64,000 nt of DNA from JABZIP01 sp052173355 (GCA_052173355.1 JBQMYS010000001.1:23036-87035), one strand, 5' to 3'. Positions 16,301 to 24,649 are shown, counted from the first letter of the stretch. The notes: generated by a model not told the origin, from the sequence alone. Numbers and translations: made by a program.

Positions 16301-17509
16301 ATTTTTAAGTGGAAGCTTATTTGTGTTTACCCTTACTTTCCACTCCAAAGTATTATCAGTGCTATTATATGCGCCTGCTTCCTTTCTCGCCATTTGACGT
16401 TTATCAATTTTTACAGTTGCTTCTGCACTTTTAGGTTCCTTACTAGTATTTGGAGATTTTAGTGTTGCAATATTTTTTATATGTTGTTCTTTATCTATTA
16501 TAACACGATTTGTTTCATAATCTTCCATAGTCCAAAATTTATAATTGTCAATCTTGGTCTTAAATGTTATCGTAGCAGGACTTGTTATACTGTTTTCGTC
16601 ATCTTTTACAAACGTATAGCTTAGTTTTCCTTCTGAATCAACATTAACATAAGGCGTAATTGTTTTTTCAGTCGAACCGTCGTTATACTTGACTTCAAAG
16701 CTGCCATCCACATATTCGCCTACGGATTTTAAATCATCTTCAAAAACATAACCGTCCAAAATTCCGCCGTCGGATTCGGCAGTAACCGTCCACTTCACAG
16801 CCTGCTCATATTTAATAATTTCGCCTTCTTTTTTGATTTTAAATTCATAACCGGGTTTTTTTATTAGAAGTTTATATTCTTTGTCTATAACGGTTATCGT
16901 CTTTTCGCCGCCTTCATTAGGATCAATTCCCGACAAGTCAAGTTCAAAAGTACCTTTAAATTCCGCTTTGACATCTTGATAATCATTAAATATATCTACT
17001 TCCGGTGCGTCAGATTCTGTAAATTTAATTTCCAAACACAGCCAATCACCGTCGGTTACAAATTTGTATTCACCTAACTTTACATCAGCAGTATCTTCAA
17101 GATTTCTTACCATAAAGGACTTAAAGTCGTTATTTCCTATTTTCAAACCTTTAGCAATTTTTATTTTTGCTGTGTCACCTTGCTTTACAAATTTTGTACC
17201 GCCATCTTTTTTAACAGGCACTTTATATTTAAGGACAATACGGATTGGTGTTTTTCCATTTATGTTATTGTTTTGTCCTTCATTAAGTACAGTTCCTCCA
17301 CTTGTAATCGTTCTTTCAAGTGGTTCTAAATATTCGGTTACATCAGTAGATTCGGGTGGAGTCCCCCCCCCACTTTCTGCAAATATATCTTTTGGCATGG
17401 CTATGCTTGTCACTACCAAACAAACCAAAAGGAGTATGCTCAAAAATTTGCCCGGCATACTGTTCAATTTTATATGCGTTTTAAATGCTGTACGATTTTG
17501 GGATTTCAT
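13316..17509 (-). CDS. LPXTG-anchored surface adhesin with Cna-B/SpaA-type domain
   Basis: Secreted cell-wall protein of 1397 residues. A signal peptide (about 1-44, hydrophobic core FLSILLLVCLVVTSIAM) is followed by a long modular region of beta-rich adhesin repeats resembling collagen-adhesin backbones. A SpaA/Cna-B domain lies near 1120-1210 (ITKKDDKGATLQGAKFTLK; LKETVPPLGYTL; a late TIVNTKG), with Lys, Glu and Asn placed for an isopeptide bond. Then come nine PPGTT units, a spacer, and the sorting signal LPKTG, a hydrophobic span and KKKKSKK. No sortase gene is in the window. A G9 tract lies just after the signal peptide (codons 47-49). AAAGGA sits seven bases before the ATG. Ligand unknown; the phase-variation idea is inference. 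Confidence 0.92.
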   Translation of the reverse strand: MKSQNRTAFKTHIKLNSMPGKFLSILLLVCLVVTSIAMPKDIFAESGGGTPPESTDVTEYLEPLERTITSGGTVLNEGQNNNINGKTPIRIVLKYKVPVKKDGGTKFVKQGDTAKIKIAKGLKIGNNDFKSFMVRNLEDTADVKLGEYKFVTDGDWLCLEIKFTESDAPEVDIFNDYQDVKAEFKGTFELDLSGIDPNEGGEKTITVIDKEYKLLIKKPGYEFKIKKEGEIIKYEQAVKWTVTAESDGGILDGYVFEDDLKSVGEYVDGSFEVKYNDGSTEKTITPYVNVDSEGKLSYTFVKDDENSITSPATITFKTKIDNYKFWTMEDYETNRVIIDKEQHIKNIATLKSPNTSKEPKSAEATVKIDKRQMARKEAGAYNSTDNTLEWKVRVNTNKLPLKNVKIKEELDKIVKNTNLAETGYRLDYVSAELEYLDNDDNDANSDKPRIYTAEQLNSDNWIDVGDIKGVVLLKVKTKVTNPTDITSVHSKIKNIAHITWDGIKDNRYFKVEKETYIGNEFIHKIPFDAYAKPGEQTFLNPTTTWKIEVEPEGIRTGTKVYDMMIFDHNVYYDQWGRNLENVKLEDGSDSINGIKLKDLRPPRDGFRYHKYLNEYYQEGGANNISVESKKLYIDSKYIGDLVIMTGFSSESKDRRTVYIKSLHTSARAFLNSVENSYETYNSESVVSNTVHLYDNNKFVDRYTSWPKFQSRMLKKEVLSREDAKTFDNSNTNTNANVAGAEEKKDNAYNYQDKTITYRLSVNANGLDLSKEGLENLGDLVVEELLPLGFDLAEYTIFEGKSEQEASGAMPIDGAAFKTKTDARVTALVTPVLNKTISDHNTANPTGNSDISVDYQKATASDKPNKLKFKFIKIKKPYVILLKVKISDEKLLEYISKSEEYEVVNEALLSLTGTEADPIKIKPISKKHTTKIAPKIMFKEYKSLSPDAALEWKVDYIPQDIINQTNAEIKDKLGEGMELRKGIEKDSLDFSAGNFKIYELKHEVDGKRTDISSSLISSEDDLKQYITYNDDERTLTFKIPDSKKAYRFYYTTDLTGYPGAEIANTATLKTEKVNSTVSPSKNYVIQESEASAIATKSAFIQITKKDDKGATLQGAKFTLKNLNNSTPYYNKSAVSDNKGVLRFSGMREGIYTLKETVPPLGYTLLAKGYTVKVEKIGSAYKATIEGTKETNKNEITIVNTKGTTTTPPPPPGDTGGETPPPGTTPPGGSGGGSGGGSGGGGGTTPPGTTPPGTTPPGTTPPGTTPPGTTPPGTTPPGTTPPGTTPPGTITPIPPTTPGGELPRYPRTSIPDPNDPNSPDEITVIDENGVPLGNYKKQMNPDGTMEYVLMDEDVPLANMLPKTGENYSYLYYIAGMSLVIAGLILLILELKKKKSKKEV
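13651..13785. repeat. Nine tandem 15-bp units encoding PPGTT in the adhesin
   Basis: Nine consecutive copies of TTCCYGGAGGRGTYG (plus-strand reading), differing at three positions. Each unit is five codons, so copy-number change keeps the frame and only alters stalk length between the folded domains and the LPKTG anchor. Confidence 0.95.
17363..17371. repeat. Homopolymeric C9/G9 tract in the adhesin 5' coding region
   Basis: Nine uninterrupted C on the plus strand, read as GGG GGG GGG (three glycines) in the coding strand. The tract falls at the mature N-terminus, just after the predicted signal-peptide cleavage site. It stands out sharply in this AT-rich sequence. Confidence 0.95.
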
Positions 17510-17673
17510 ACTTCTTTCCTTTCTTTGTCTTTCTTATCTTTTATAAACAATTTTTTATATGAATATTATATCTTAATTCTTATACCCCGTTTAGTTTAAT
17601 GAAAACATATTTTGCAAAAATATAAAACAGTAAGAATTGTTTTAAAAATTAGAACAATAACCATATTCCTAAA

Positions 17674-19287
17674 TCACTTTACTTCGTATTCACAATACCA
17701 TTTTGGGGCCTGTTTATAGTAATCCGTAAAATATAAGTTCTCGACACCTTTTATGTTATCCGAAAGCATTGCACTGTAAGTCCTATACAGTATGCAATAG
17801 TAAGGCAAATCATCATTTAAGATTTTTTTAATTTTCGTATAAGTTTTTGCCGCTTGCTGCGCTGTCAGCCCCGACTTTAATTCATCTAAAAGTTCATCAA
17901 GTTTAGGATTTGCATAACCTGTCACATTACCGTAATCCGAATGAAGCAAGCTGCGCAAATCATATGTTTCATTCATATGGATTGTTGCCACAAATATATC
18001 ATAGTCGCCATTTGCAAGTTTTTGGTTAAATTCTTCATCGTCCTTCGCAAAAATAAGTTCTGAATTGATTCCTGATGTTTTTAGTGAATCAGCTAATTTT
18101 TCAGCTGTCAGCACCTTTTCGGAACGCATATTATTGACTAAAATTTTTATTTTTAGCGGTTCTTTTTCCGAAATATCCAGCATTCCGTCGCCTGTCAAAT
18201 CTTTAAATTTAGTTTTTTCTAAAAACTTAGCCGATTTTTGCTTGCTGAATTTATATTTTTCACCCTCATTTTTTACACCTAGGTAATTGGGAAAGTAGAT
18301 ACTGTCATTTTTAATTCCTTTGCCGTAATAAATATCCTCGTTGATTTCATCTACATTGACTAAATGTGCAACCGCTTTTCGAAAATTCTTATTTTTTGTG
18401 ATTTCACTTTTGAAGTTAAAACCCAAAACATCCACATCAGGTGCACAAAATGTATCAAGTTTTATATTTTTATCAGCTATCAGAGTTTCTACCGACATAG
18501 ATTCGGAAATACCCATCAATATAGTACCGGCGTCAAGCATAGGAATAATATCATCGCCCGAAAACAGAACTGTAAAATTTAGAGTATTTGAAGGTTTTTC
18601 CATCTGATAATACTCATTTGCGACCAGTTCCAGTTCGGAAATATCATTATAATTTGAAATTTTGTAAGCGCCTGAGCCTATCGGAACAATACCGGATTCC
18701 CATTTTTTCCCTGATTTTGAAATTTCGGAAAATTGTTTGTGCGATACTATCGGAAATATCAAATTTTCCAAAGCTATATTCCTCAAATCAAAATACTTGA
18801 TTGTCAAAGAATACTCGTTTCCTTTGTCAACGCTAACCGAACGAATCGTATCAACATATTTTGCATATATGGATTTATTGGATGCTATCAAGCTGTCTAT
18901 GGAAAATTTAACATCTACGGCTGTTAGAGGTTCGCCATTACTGAAATATGCGTTATTTCTTATAGTTATGTGCAATTCTTTTTTATCTTTGTCAAAGCTG
19001 TAAGTGTTTACAAGTTCAGGTTGTGCAGCCATGTTCTCGTCCAAGTAAAAAAGTGATTCAAAAATTAACTTTCCTATGTAGTAACTATCTTTATCCTTTG
19101 AATTTATGGGATTAAGCGTTTTTACCTTTAGCATAGGAAGGCGTACGATATTCGATTTTTCAAATGTTCGTCCATTTTCGCTTTTGAAAATTTTTACATC
19201 TTTCCCGTATAAATACCAGATAGCCCCTACAAGTACGATAATAAGTAAAACTATTATTATTCCAAAAGTCTTTTTTTTCATAGTCAA
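17674..19287 (-). CDS. Family 5 solute-binding protein (peptide/oligopeptide type)
   Basis: Extracytoplasmic binding protein of 537 residues, OppA/DppA family. After an N-terminal membrane anchor (about 7-28) comes the family pattern: LKTLNPINSKDKDSYYIGKLIFESLFYLDE, then FSNGEPLTAVDVKFSIDSL, then LGFNFKSE followed by NFRKAVAHLVNVDE. No lipobox cysteine is seen, so it seems to be held by the uncleaved N-terminal helix rather than lipid. No permease or ATPase genes are adjacent, so the partner transporter is unknown. The start is uncertain: TTG at 19287 (AAGGA at 6 bases, overlapping the coaE stop) or ATG at 19281. It follows coaE in the same operon. Confidence 0.85.
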   Translation of the reverse strand: MTMKKKTFGIIIVLLIIVLVGAIWYLYGKDVKIFKSENGRTFEKSNIVRLPMLKVKTLNPINSKDKDSYYIGKLIFESLFYLDENMAAQPELVNTYSFDKDKKELHITIRNNAYFSNGEPLTAVDVKFSIDSLIASNKSIYAKYVDTIRSVSVDKGNEYSLTIKYFDLRNIALENLIFPIVSHKQFSEISKSGKKWESGIVPIGSGAYKISNYNDISELELVANEYYQMEKPSNTLNFTVLFSGDDIIPMLDAGTILMGISESMSVETLIADKNIKLDTFCAPDVDVLGFNFKSEITKNKNFRKAVAHLVNVDEINEDIYYGKGIKNDSIYFPNYLGVKNEGEKYKFSKQKSAKFLEKTKFKDLTGDGMLDISEKEPLKIKILVNNMRSEKVLTAEKLADSLKTSGINSELIFAKDDEEFNQKLANGDYDIFVATIHMNETYDLRSLLHSDYGNVTGYANPKLDELLDELKSGLTAQQAAKTYTKIKKILNDDLPYYCILYRTYSAMLSDNIKGVENLYFTDYYKQAPKWYCEYEVK

Positions 19288-19877
19288 ATCAGTTCCTTCA
19301 GTCTTGATTTTAATTGTTTTTCCATATAGTATAATTCTTTTGAATTGTCTATTACAAAATCCGCCAGCTTTAATTTTTCATCATCCGGCATCTGAAAGCG
19401 AACGCGCATGCGCACTTCGCTTTCAGATGCTTTGTCGCGTTTCATAACGCGACAAATGCGGATTTGTTCATCTGCATATACAAGCCAACTTTCAAAGCAA
19501 ATCCGGTGCAAACCCGCTTCAAACAAAAGCGGTGCATCTAAAAATACTATTTTTTTTCCCAGTTTTTCAAATTTGTAAATTTCTAATTTGATGGTTCTAA
19601 TTATTTCAGGCAGCATAATATCATCCAATTTTTTCTTTTGCATAGAATCCGAAAAAGCAAGTGATGCAAGCTTTTTTCTATCAAGTTTGCCGTTTACGAT
19701 TATATCTTCTGTAAAGCCGGCTACAAGCTGTGCAAGCAAATCTTTGCCATCCTCATTTTTCAAAATTTCACGTGCAATTTTGTCTGCATCTATCACATCA
19801 AATCCGTTTTTGCAAATTATATCGCATACAGTAGACTTTCCGCTACCTATCCCACCTGTAATTCCTATTATTTTCAT
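19284..19877 (-). CDS. coaE: Dephospho-CoA kinase
   Basis: Last step of coenzyme A synthesis: phosphorylates the 3'-OH of dephospho-CoA. 197 residues, normal length. P-loop GITGGIGSGKST at the N-terminus, DVIDADKIARE, the LDAPLLFEAGL core, RDKASESEVRMRVRFQM in the lid, and ADFVIDNS near the end. It starts directly at the polA stop (no gap). The stretch 19388-19535 contains several strong inverted repeats although the protein alignment keeps normal length there. Confidence 0.95.
   Translation of the reverse strand: MKIIGITGGIGSGKSTVCDIICKNGFDVIDADKIAREILKNEDGKDLLAQLVAGFTEDIIVNGKLDRKKLASLAFSDSMQKKKLDDIMLPEIIRTIKLEIYKFEKLGKKIVFLDAPLLFEAGLHRICFESWLVYADEQIRICRVMKRDKASESEVRMRVRFQMPDDEKLKLADFVIDNSKELYYMEKQLKSRLKELI
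19388..19535. repeat. Cluster of inverted repeats inside coaE
   Basis: Seen in order: GCATCTGAAAGCGAA (19388-19402) with its exact complement at 19416-19430, the loop itself holding GCGCATGCGC; TTTGTCGCGTT (19431-19441) with its complement at 19446-19456; CGGATTTG (19459-19466) with its complement at 19498-19505; and CCGCTT (19514-19519) with AAGCGG (19527-19532). All lie within coding sequence. Confidence 0.85.
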
Positions 19878-22583
19878 TTATTTAAGCCCGTACCAGTCAT
19901 ATGCCGTATGTATATCAACTTCCAAATTTACATTTAATTTCGCTGCATTTTCCATTGCATTTTTTAGTATTTCCTTTGAACGTTCTTCGTATTCTTTAGG
20001 TGTTTCGATGATAAGTTCATCATGTATTTGAAGTATCAAACGTGCAGCGTTATTCTCGCAAACCAACGCCCTGTAAGTATTTATCATAGCAAGCTTTATT
20101 ATATCGGCTGCACTGCCTTGTATCGGAGTATTCATTGCAAGTCTTTCCCCTGCTTGCCTTACCATGAAGTTAGCCGAATTTATTTCGGAAATATACCTTT
20201 TTCTTCCAAGTATTGTAGTTGCATAACCTTTTTCCTTAACTTCTTTTTTCAAGGTTTGCATCAAATCTGCGACTTTCGGATTTTCAGCAAAGTATTCTTT
20301 TATATACTCTCCCGCCGTTTTGATGTCTATGGAAAGTTCTTCCGAAAGTCCGAATCCGCTCATTCCATATATTACACCGAAATTTACCGCTTTCGCATTG
20401 CTTCTTTGCAGGTTTGTTACTTCCGAAAGCGGTGTTTTAAATACTTTCGAAGCGGTTATCTTGTGAATATCAAGCCCGTTTTGAAATGCCTCAATCAGAT
20501 GCGGTTCGTTAGAAAGATGCGCTAAAATTCTAAGTTCGATTTGAGAATAGTCAGCTCCTGTCAAAACATATCCGTCACAAGGAACAAATGCTTTTCGAAC
20601 ATTTCTTCCAAGTTCTTGACGTATCGGTATATTTTGCAAATTAGGTTCTATGCAGCTGATTCTTCCTGTTGCGGTAGCAGTTTGCTGAAAATTCGCGTGT
20701 ATTTTATTATCTGTTCCAATTAAAGGGAGCAAACCTTCTATATAGGTGCTATTTATCTTAGACAATGTGCGATATTCCAAAATAAGCGGGATAATGGGAT
20801 GTGAATCTTTAATTTTTTCAAGTATGTCGGCACTTGTTGAATATCCGGTTTTTGTTTTTTTCAAAGATTTCAATCCGAGTTTTTCAAACAATATAATTCC
20901 AAGCTGTTGAGTGGAATTGATATTGAAATTCTCCCCCGCAAGTTCATGAATTTTAGATACCAGTTCGCCTATTTTTATATTTAGCGAATTCCCAATTTCA
21001 TTTAAGACGGCAGGTTCGACTGAAAATCCGTAAGCACTCATTGATGCCATCACTTCAATTAACGGCAGTTCTACATTTTTATAGATATTTTCAAGTTCTT
21101 CTCTTGCCAATCTGTCTTTGTGATTTTCAAAAATCGCATCAAGCACATCTGCTATATACGCACAAACACTAAAATATTTCTCATTATCCTCAAGCAAGCT
21201 TATTTGCTCCGAAACATCTAAAGCTTTTTCATCAATTTCTTCACCAAAAATTTCAAAATAGATATTTTTTAATTCGTATTTGCTATTGTTTGGATTCAAA
21301 ACATAACTTGATATAGCACTGTCATCTGCTGAGTTGAAATAAAATCCATCATTGATATTTAAGCGTTTTTTTAGTTTTTTTGAATTGTAGATTCGATTTA
21401 GAAACACATAGTAAACATCTGCTAAAAAATGTCCCTTTAATGCTACTTTTTCATTGCTTAAAATCTCTATTAAATCATCAAATATCTCCAAATCGCTTTC
21501 ACAATCAATATACGCAACTTCTTTAGATGACATAATTCCTATACCGTAAACTTGCGGTTCCGCTTTTCTACCGCCATCCGAAAACAAATGTATATAAATT
21601 TCGTTTTTGCTTTCACTTATAAATCTGCTTATATCATCACGATTGTTTAAATTTATGTATTTTCTTTCTTTGTGAACAAGCTTTGCAGTTGAGTTTTTAA
21701 CTAAGGGTTCCGCTTTGTATTCACTTGGTAATTTTTTTAAAAATACTTTGAATTCAAGCTTTGTATATATTTCTTTAAGTTTTTGAAAATCAGGTTCTTT
21801 GACAGCATAATCCGATATATTTATATCAATCGGAACAAATCGGTGAATTGTTGCGAGTTTTTGACTCATGATTGCGGTCATTTTATTTTCTTGCAAAGTT
21901 TCTTTTACTTTTCCTTTTAGTTGATCGAGTGAATTTAGCAGATTTTCAAGAGTTTTGTACTCTAAAAGCAGTTTTATTCCTGTTTTTTCACCTATTCCTG
22001 CAACACCTGGAATATTATCGGATTTATCACCCATCAAAGCTTTCAGGTCAATGAATTGAGTCGGTGTAAGACCGTATTTTCTTATCATTTCTTCTTTATC
22101 GTAAATTTCAAATTTAGATATTCCGGTTTTTGTAATCAATACTTTCGTTTTTTCACTTGCAAGTTGGAGTGCATCTTTGTCCCCTGTAATTATCAAAGGA
22201 GAAAGTCCTTCTTCTTCTGATATTCGAGCTATTGTACCTATTAAATCATCTGCCTCAAAACCTTCAAGTTCTACTATTTGTATATTCATAGCATTTAAAA
22301 TATCTTTTAATATCGGAAATTGTTCTTTCAGGTCATCCGGCATAGATTTACGATTTGCTTTGTAATCTTGATATTGAATATGTCTGAATGTTGGTGCTTT
22401 TTTATCAAATGTTACAACTATATGTGTGTACGGATAATCTTTTTCAATTTTCGCAAGCATATTTAAAAAGCCGTAAATCCCATGAGTTGTAATGCCCTCT
22501 TTTGTTTTCATCGGAGTTTGAATGGCAAAATACGCTCTGTTCATTAGGCTGTTTCCATCTATAACAATAATTCTATTTTCCAT
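19878..22583 (-). CDS. polA: DNA polymerase I
   Basis: Gap-filling and repair polymerase, 901 residues. Domains: 5'-nuclease (about 1-290, DGNSLMNRAYFA, FEADDLIGTIAR, GDKSDNIPGVAGIG), a middle 3'-5' exonuclease-like domain (about 310-500) and the polymerase. Motif A is DYSQIELRILAHLS, motif B RSNAKAVNFGVIYGMSGFG, motif C QIHDELIIE. The middle domain lacks the catalytic DxE of Exo I (the strand reads EIYIHLFSD), so proofreading is probably lost, as in many Bacillota. ATG with GAGGT five bases upstream, three bases after the P1 peptidase stop. Confidence 0.97.
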   Translation of the reverse strand: MENRIIVIDGNSLMNRAYFAIQTPMKTKEGITTHGIYGFLNMLAKIEKDYPYTHIVVTFDKKAPTFRHIQYQDYKANRKSMPDDLKEQFPILKDILNAMNIQIVELEGFEADDLIGTIARISEEEGLSPLIITGDKDALQLASEKTKVLITKTGISKFEIYDKEEMIRKYGLTPTQFIDLKALMGDKSDNIPGVAGIGEKTGIKLLLEYKTLENLLNSLDQLKGKVKETLQENKMTAIMSQKLATIHRFVPIDINISDYAVKEPDFQKLKEIYTKLEFKVFLKKLPSEYKAEPLVKNSTAKLVHKERKYINLNNRDDISRFISESKNEIYIHLFSDGGRKAEPQVYGIGIMSSKEVAYIDCESDLEIFDDLIEILSNEKVALKGHFLADVYYVFLNRIYNSKKLKKRLNINDGFYFNSADDSAISSYVLNPNNSKYELKNIYFEIFGEEIDEKALDVSEQISLLEDNEKYFSVCAYIADVLDAIFENHKDRLAREELENIYKNVELPLIEVMASMSAYGFSVEPAVLNEIGNSLNIKIGELVSKIHELAGENFNINSTQQLGIILFEKLGLKSLKKTKTGYSTSADILEKIKDSHPIIPLILEYRTLSKINSTYIEGLLPLIGTDNKIHANFQQTATATGRISCIEPNLQNIPIRQELGRNVRKAFVPCDGYVLTGADYSQIELRILAHLSNEPHLIEAFQNGLDIHKITASKVFKTPLSEVTNLQRSNAKAVNFGVIYGMSGFGLSEELSIDIKTAGEYIKEYFAENPKVADLMQTLKKEVKEKGYATTILGRKRYISEINSANFMVRQAGERLAMNTPIQGSAADIIKLAMINTYRALVCENNAARLILQIHDELIIETPKEYEERSKEILKNAMENAAKLNVNLEVDIHTAYDWYGLK

Positions 22584-22586
22584 TTT

Positions 22587-23579
22587 TTACCTCATATCGC
22601 AATATGCCCGCAGACCATATGCGGGTTTTGCGTTAATTACTGCATTTGTAATAGCTTTTTCAAGAACTTTACTCGCCGCTACTGCTACTATCTCGGCATC
22701 TGCATTTACTTTACCGCAAGCCATCGCAAATATGGTATCGCCGTCAAATGCCGTATGCACAGGTCTAATTGAACGTGCATATGCATCGTGTGCAAGTGCC
22801 GCTATTCTATTTGCCTCCGGCTTTGTTATTATGGCATTTGTCAGTATACAAGCTATAGTAGTGTTTGTATTTGCGTTTAAATTCGGATTTGCATCTGCAT
22901 TTTCAAATACATTTTTTCCTTTAGATATATTTTTCAACATAATATCTTCTGTATTTAAAAACTCATTTTTATCTTTTTTCAAAATTCCGGCAATCTTAGT
23001 ACCGCATTCATCGGAATATACATCTCCAAGTGCGTTAAGTGCAACAATCGCACCGATTTTCACACCGTCAAATTCTTCTGCATAAAATCCAAGTCCTGTT
23101 TTCATGCTTTGTGCTTCACCTAAGTATTTCCCGACACTTGCACCTGTGCCTGCTCCATAATTACCTTGATTAAGATTTTTATTTTTTGAGTTTAAACAAG
23201 CTTCATATCCCATAGCTTTATTCGGGCGAATTTGAAAACTTCCGACATTAAGGTCAAATATTGAAGCTGCACAAACTATCGGAACAACACCTTTTCCTAC
23301 ATTAAAGCCGATATTATTTTCCTCCAAGTATTTCATAGCTCCGCTCGCCGCATCAAGCCCGTATGCGCTACCGCCGCAAAGCATTACCGCATGAATCTTT
23401 TGAACCGTTTTTTCAGAACGCAAAAGTTCGGTTTCCCTACTTGCAGGTGCTCCACCATAAGTCGCAACCCCTGCAGTTGCTCCGTTTTTAGCTATTATAA
23501 CTGTGCAACCGGTAGCAGCTTTTTCATCTTCGGCATTGCCTATTTTAAAACCTTCTATATTACGTATATCTATTTCCAT
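22587..23579 (-). CDS. P1 family (DmpA-like, S58) self-processing peptidase
   Basis: N-terminal-nucleophile hydrolase of the DmpA/BapA family, 330 residues with the ATG at 23579. Visible family blocks: GCTVIIAKNGATAGV, GGAPASRETELL, HAVMLCGGSAYGLDAASG, NYGAGTGASVGK, and the expected self-cleavage/nucleophile region NTNTTIACILTNAIITK followed by HTAFDGDTIFA. A threonine rather than serine appears to be the nucleophile, which many homologues share. Substrate unknown; family members cleave N-terminal residues of peptides or beta-peptides. An upstream GTG at 23639 was rejected because that stretch belongs to the structured RNA candidate. Co-directional with polA and coaE. Confidence 0.85.
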   Translation of the reverse strand: MEIDIRNIEGFKIGNAEDEKAATGCTVIIAKNGATAGVATYGGAPASRETELLRSEKTVQKIHAVMLCGGSAYGLDAASGAMKYLEENNIGFNVGKGVVPIVCAASIFDLNVGSFQIRPNKAMGYEACLNSKNKNLNQGNYGAGTGASVGKYLGEAQSMKTGLGFYAEEFDGVKIGAIVALNALGDVYSDECGTKIAGILKKDKNEFLNTEDIMLKNISKGKNVFENADANPNLNANTNTTIACILTNAIITKPEANRIAALAHDAYARSIRPVHTAFDGDTIFAMACGKVNADAEIVAVAASKVLEKAITNAVINAKPAYGLRAYCDMR

Positions 23580-23604
23580 AGTTTTCTCTATTCCTCTATA
23601 TACA

Positions 23605-23780
23605 TAAAAATCCCGTTGTGCCGTCAGACCATAATTCACGCCCTATATCAAATAGGGGGGTACCCTGCTACAAACTTTTGTCTTCCACTCAAAGGAGGCT
23701 TGACAGCCGCTTGATAGACGCGGATTCCCGAAAAAAAACTGTAGGTTGAATTAAAAGCCTTAACAAACATTCCAGGATTT
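23605..23780 (-). ncRNA. Candidate 6S RNA (ssrS-like)
   Basis: About 175 bases on the minus strand can fold into one long interrupted hairpin. The closing stem is AAATCCTG (start near 23780) with CGGGATTT (ending 23608); next is TAATTCA with TGAATTA; then an asymmetric bubble whose 3' side carries its own hairpin CCCTAT-TTGAT-ATAGGG; then CTACA with TGTAG closing an apical part. This layout (closing stem, central bubble with a 3' hairpin, terminal arm) and the length match 6S RNA, which binds the housekeeping RNA polymerase. TATAAT at 23787-23792 puts the start at the closing stem, and TTTTT follows its 3' end. I do not recognise a diagnostic primary sequence, so the identity is inferred from structure. 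Confidence 0.5.
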
Positions 23781-23786
23781 AAATTT

Positions 23787-23792
23787 ATTATA
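23787..23792 (-). promoter_or_regulatory. -10 box for the structured RNA
   Basis: A perfect TATAAT overlaps the yebC stop region and would start transcription about at 23780. No good -35 hexamer is seen at 17-18 bases. Confidence 0.4.
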
Positions 23793-24522
23793 ATTCGATT
23801 TCGTCCAAATCCAGACTGCAATTAGTATAAACCTTTTGCACGTCATCGTTATCTTCAAGTATGTCAATCATTTTTTTTAGTTTCTTTATGTCATGTTCCT
23901 CGGATGGCGCTTGTTCCATTGAAGGCAGATATTCAATATCCGATTCCAATATCTCATAATTTTTAGCCGTCAAAGCGGAGTGAACATCCGTATAATTTGC
24001 AGGATCTGTTAAAATCTCAAAATAATCTTCTTTTGTAATAACATCTTCCGCGCCGGCTTCCAGCGCAACTTCGAGTATTTCATCTTCTGAAATACCATCA
24101 GTTTTTTCGATTATTATCATGCCCTTTCTTGAAAACATATACGAAACACAGCCGGGTGCTCCAAGATTGCCTCCATATTTGTCAAATGTAGAACGAACAA
24201 ACGAAGCCGTCCTATTTTTGTTATCCGTAAGTGCTGAAACTATCACAGCAACACCGGAAATACCGTATCCCTCAAAACTGAGTTCTTCATAGGTTTCGCC
24301 GTCAAGTTCTCCCGTTCCTTTTTTTATAGCTCTTGTAATATTATCATTAGGCAAATTGATACCTTTTGCCTTTTCGATAGCTACCTTGAGCGTCGGATTG
24401 TATTCGGGGTCACCGCCGTTTTTTGCCGCGACCGTAATAGCCCTTGCATATTTTGTAAAAAGTGCCGCACGTTTTGAATCCTGCGCAGCTTTTCTTCCTG
24501 CTATAGTACCATGTCTTCCCAC
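23788..24522 (-). CDS. yebC: YebC/PmpR family protein
   Basis: Conserved 244-residue cytoplasmic protein. Family members act in transcription regulation or, by more recent work, in ribosome function at difficult sequences. The start MGRHGTIAGRKAAQDSKRAALFTKYAR, the block GGDPEYNPTLKVAIEKAKGINLPNDNI and the strongly acidic middle domain are typical. It starts with GTG, supported by AGGAGG six bases upstream and a strong promoter. Confidence 0.95.
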   Translation of the reverse strand: MGRHGTIAGRKAAQDSKRAALFTKYARAITVAAKNGGDPEYNPTLKVAIEKAKGINLPNDNITRAIKKGTGELDGETYEELSFEGYGISGVAVIVSALTDNKNRTASFVRSTFDKYGGNLGAPGCVSYMFSRKGMIIIEKTDGISEDEILEVALEAGAEDVITKEDYFEILTDPANYTDVHSALTAKNYEILESDIEYLPSMEQAPSEEHDIKKLKKMIDILEDNDDVQKVYTNCSLDLDEIEL

Positions 24523-24559
24523 AGAAAACCTCCTAAATATTTATGTTTCTTACACATAT

Positions 24560-24589
24560 ATTGTAACACTATCTATCAGTATTTGTCAA
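24560..24589 (-). promoter_or_regulatory. Sigma-A promoter for yebC
   Basis: Consensus TTGACA, an 18-base spacer and TACAAT on the minus strand, about 38 bases before the GTG start. Confidence 0.75.
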
Positions 24590-24649
24590 ACTCGTCTTGA
24601 GTAAAATATCATAAATTCATTGAATTTCTTTTATTACATAATTACAATT

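Noticed and set aside
23580..23787. c-di-GMP riboswitch or an extended GTG-started peptidase gene
   Set aside because: The 5' GGCAAACC-type block of the riboswitch is missing, and the GTG extension does not match the peptidase family while the same bases form RNA stems.
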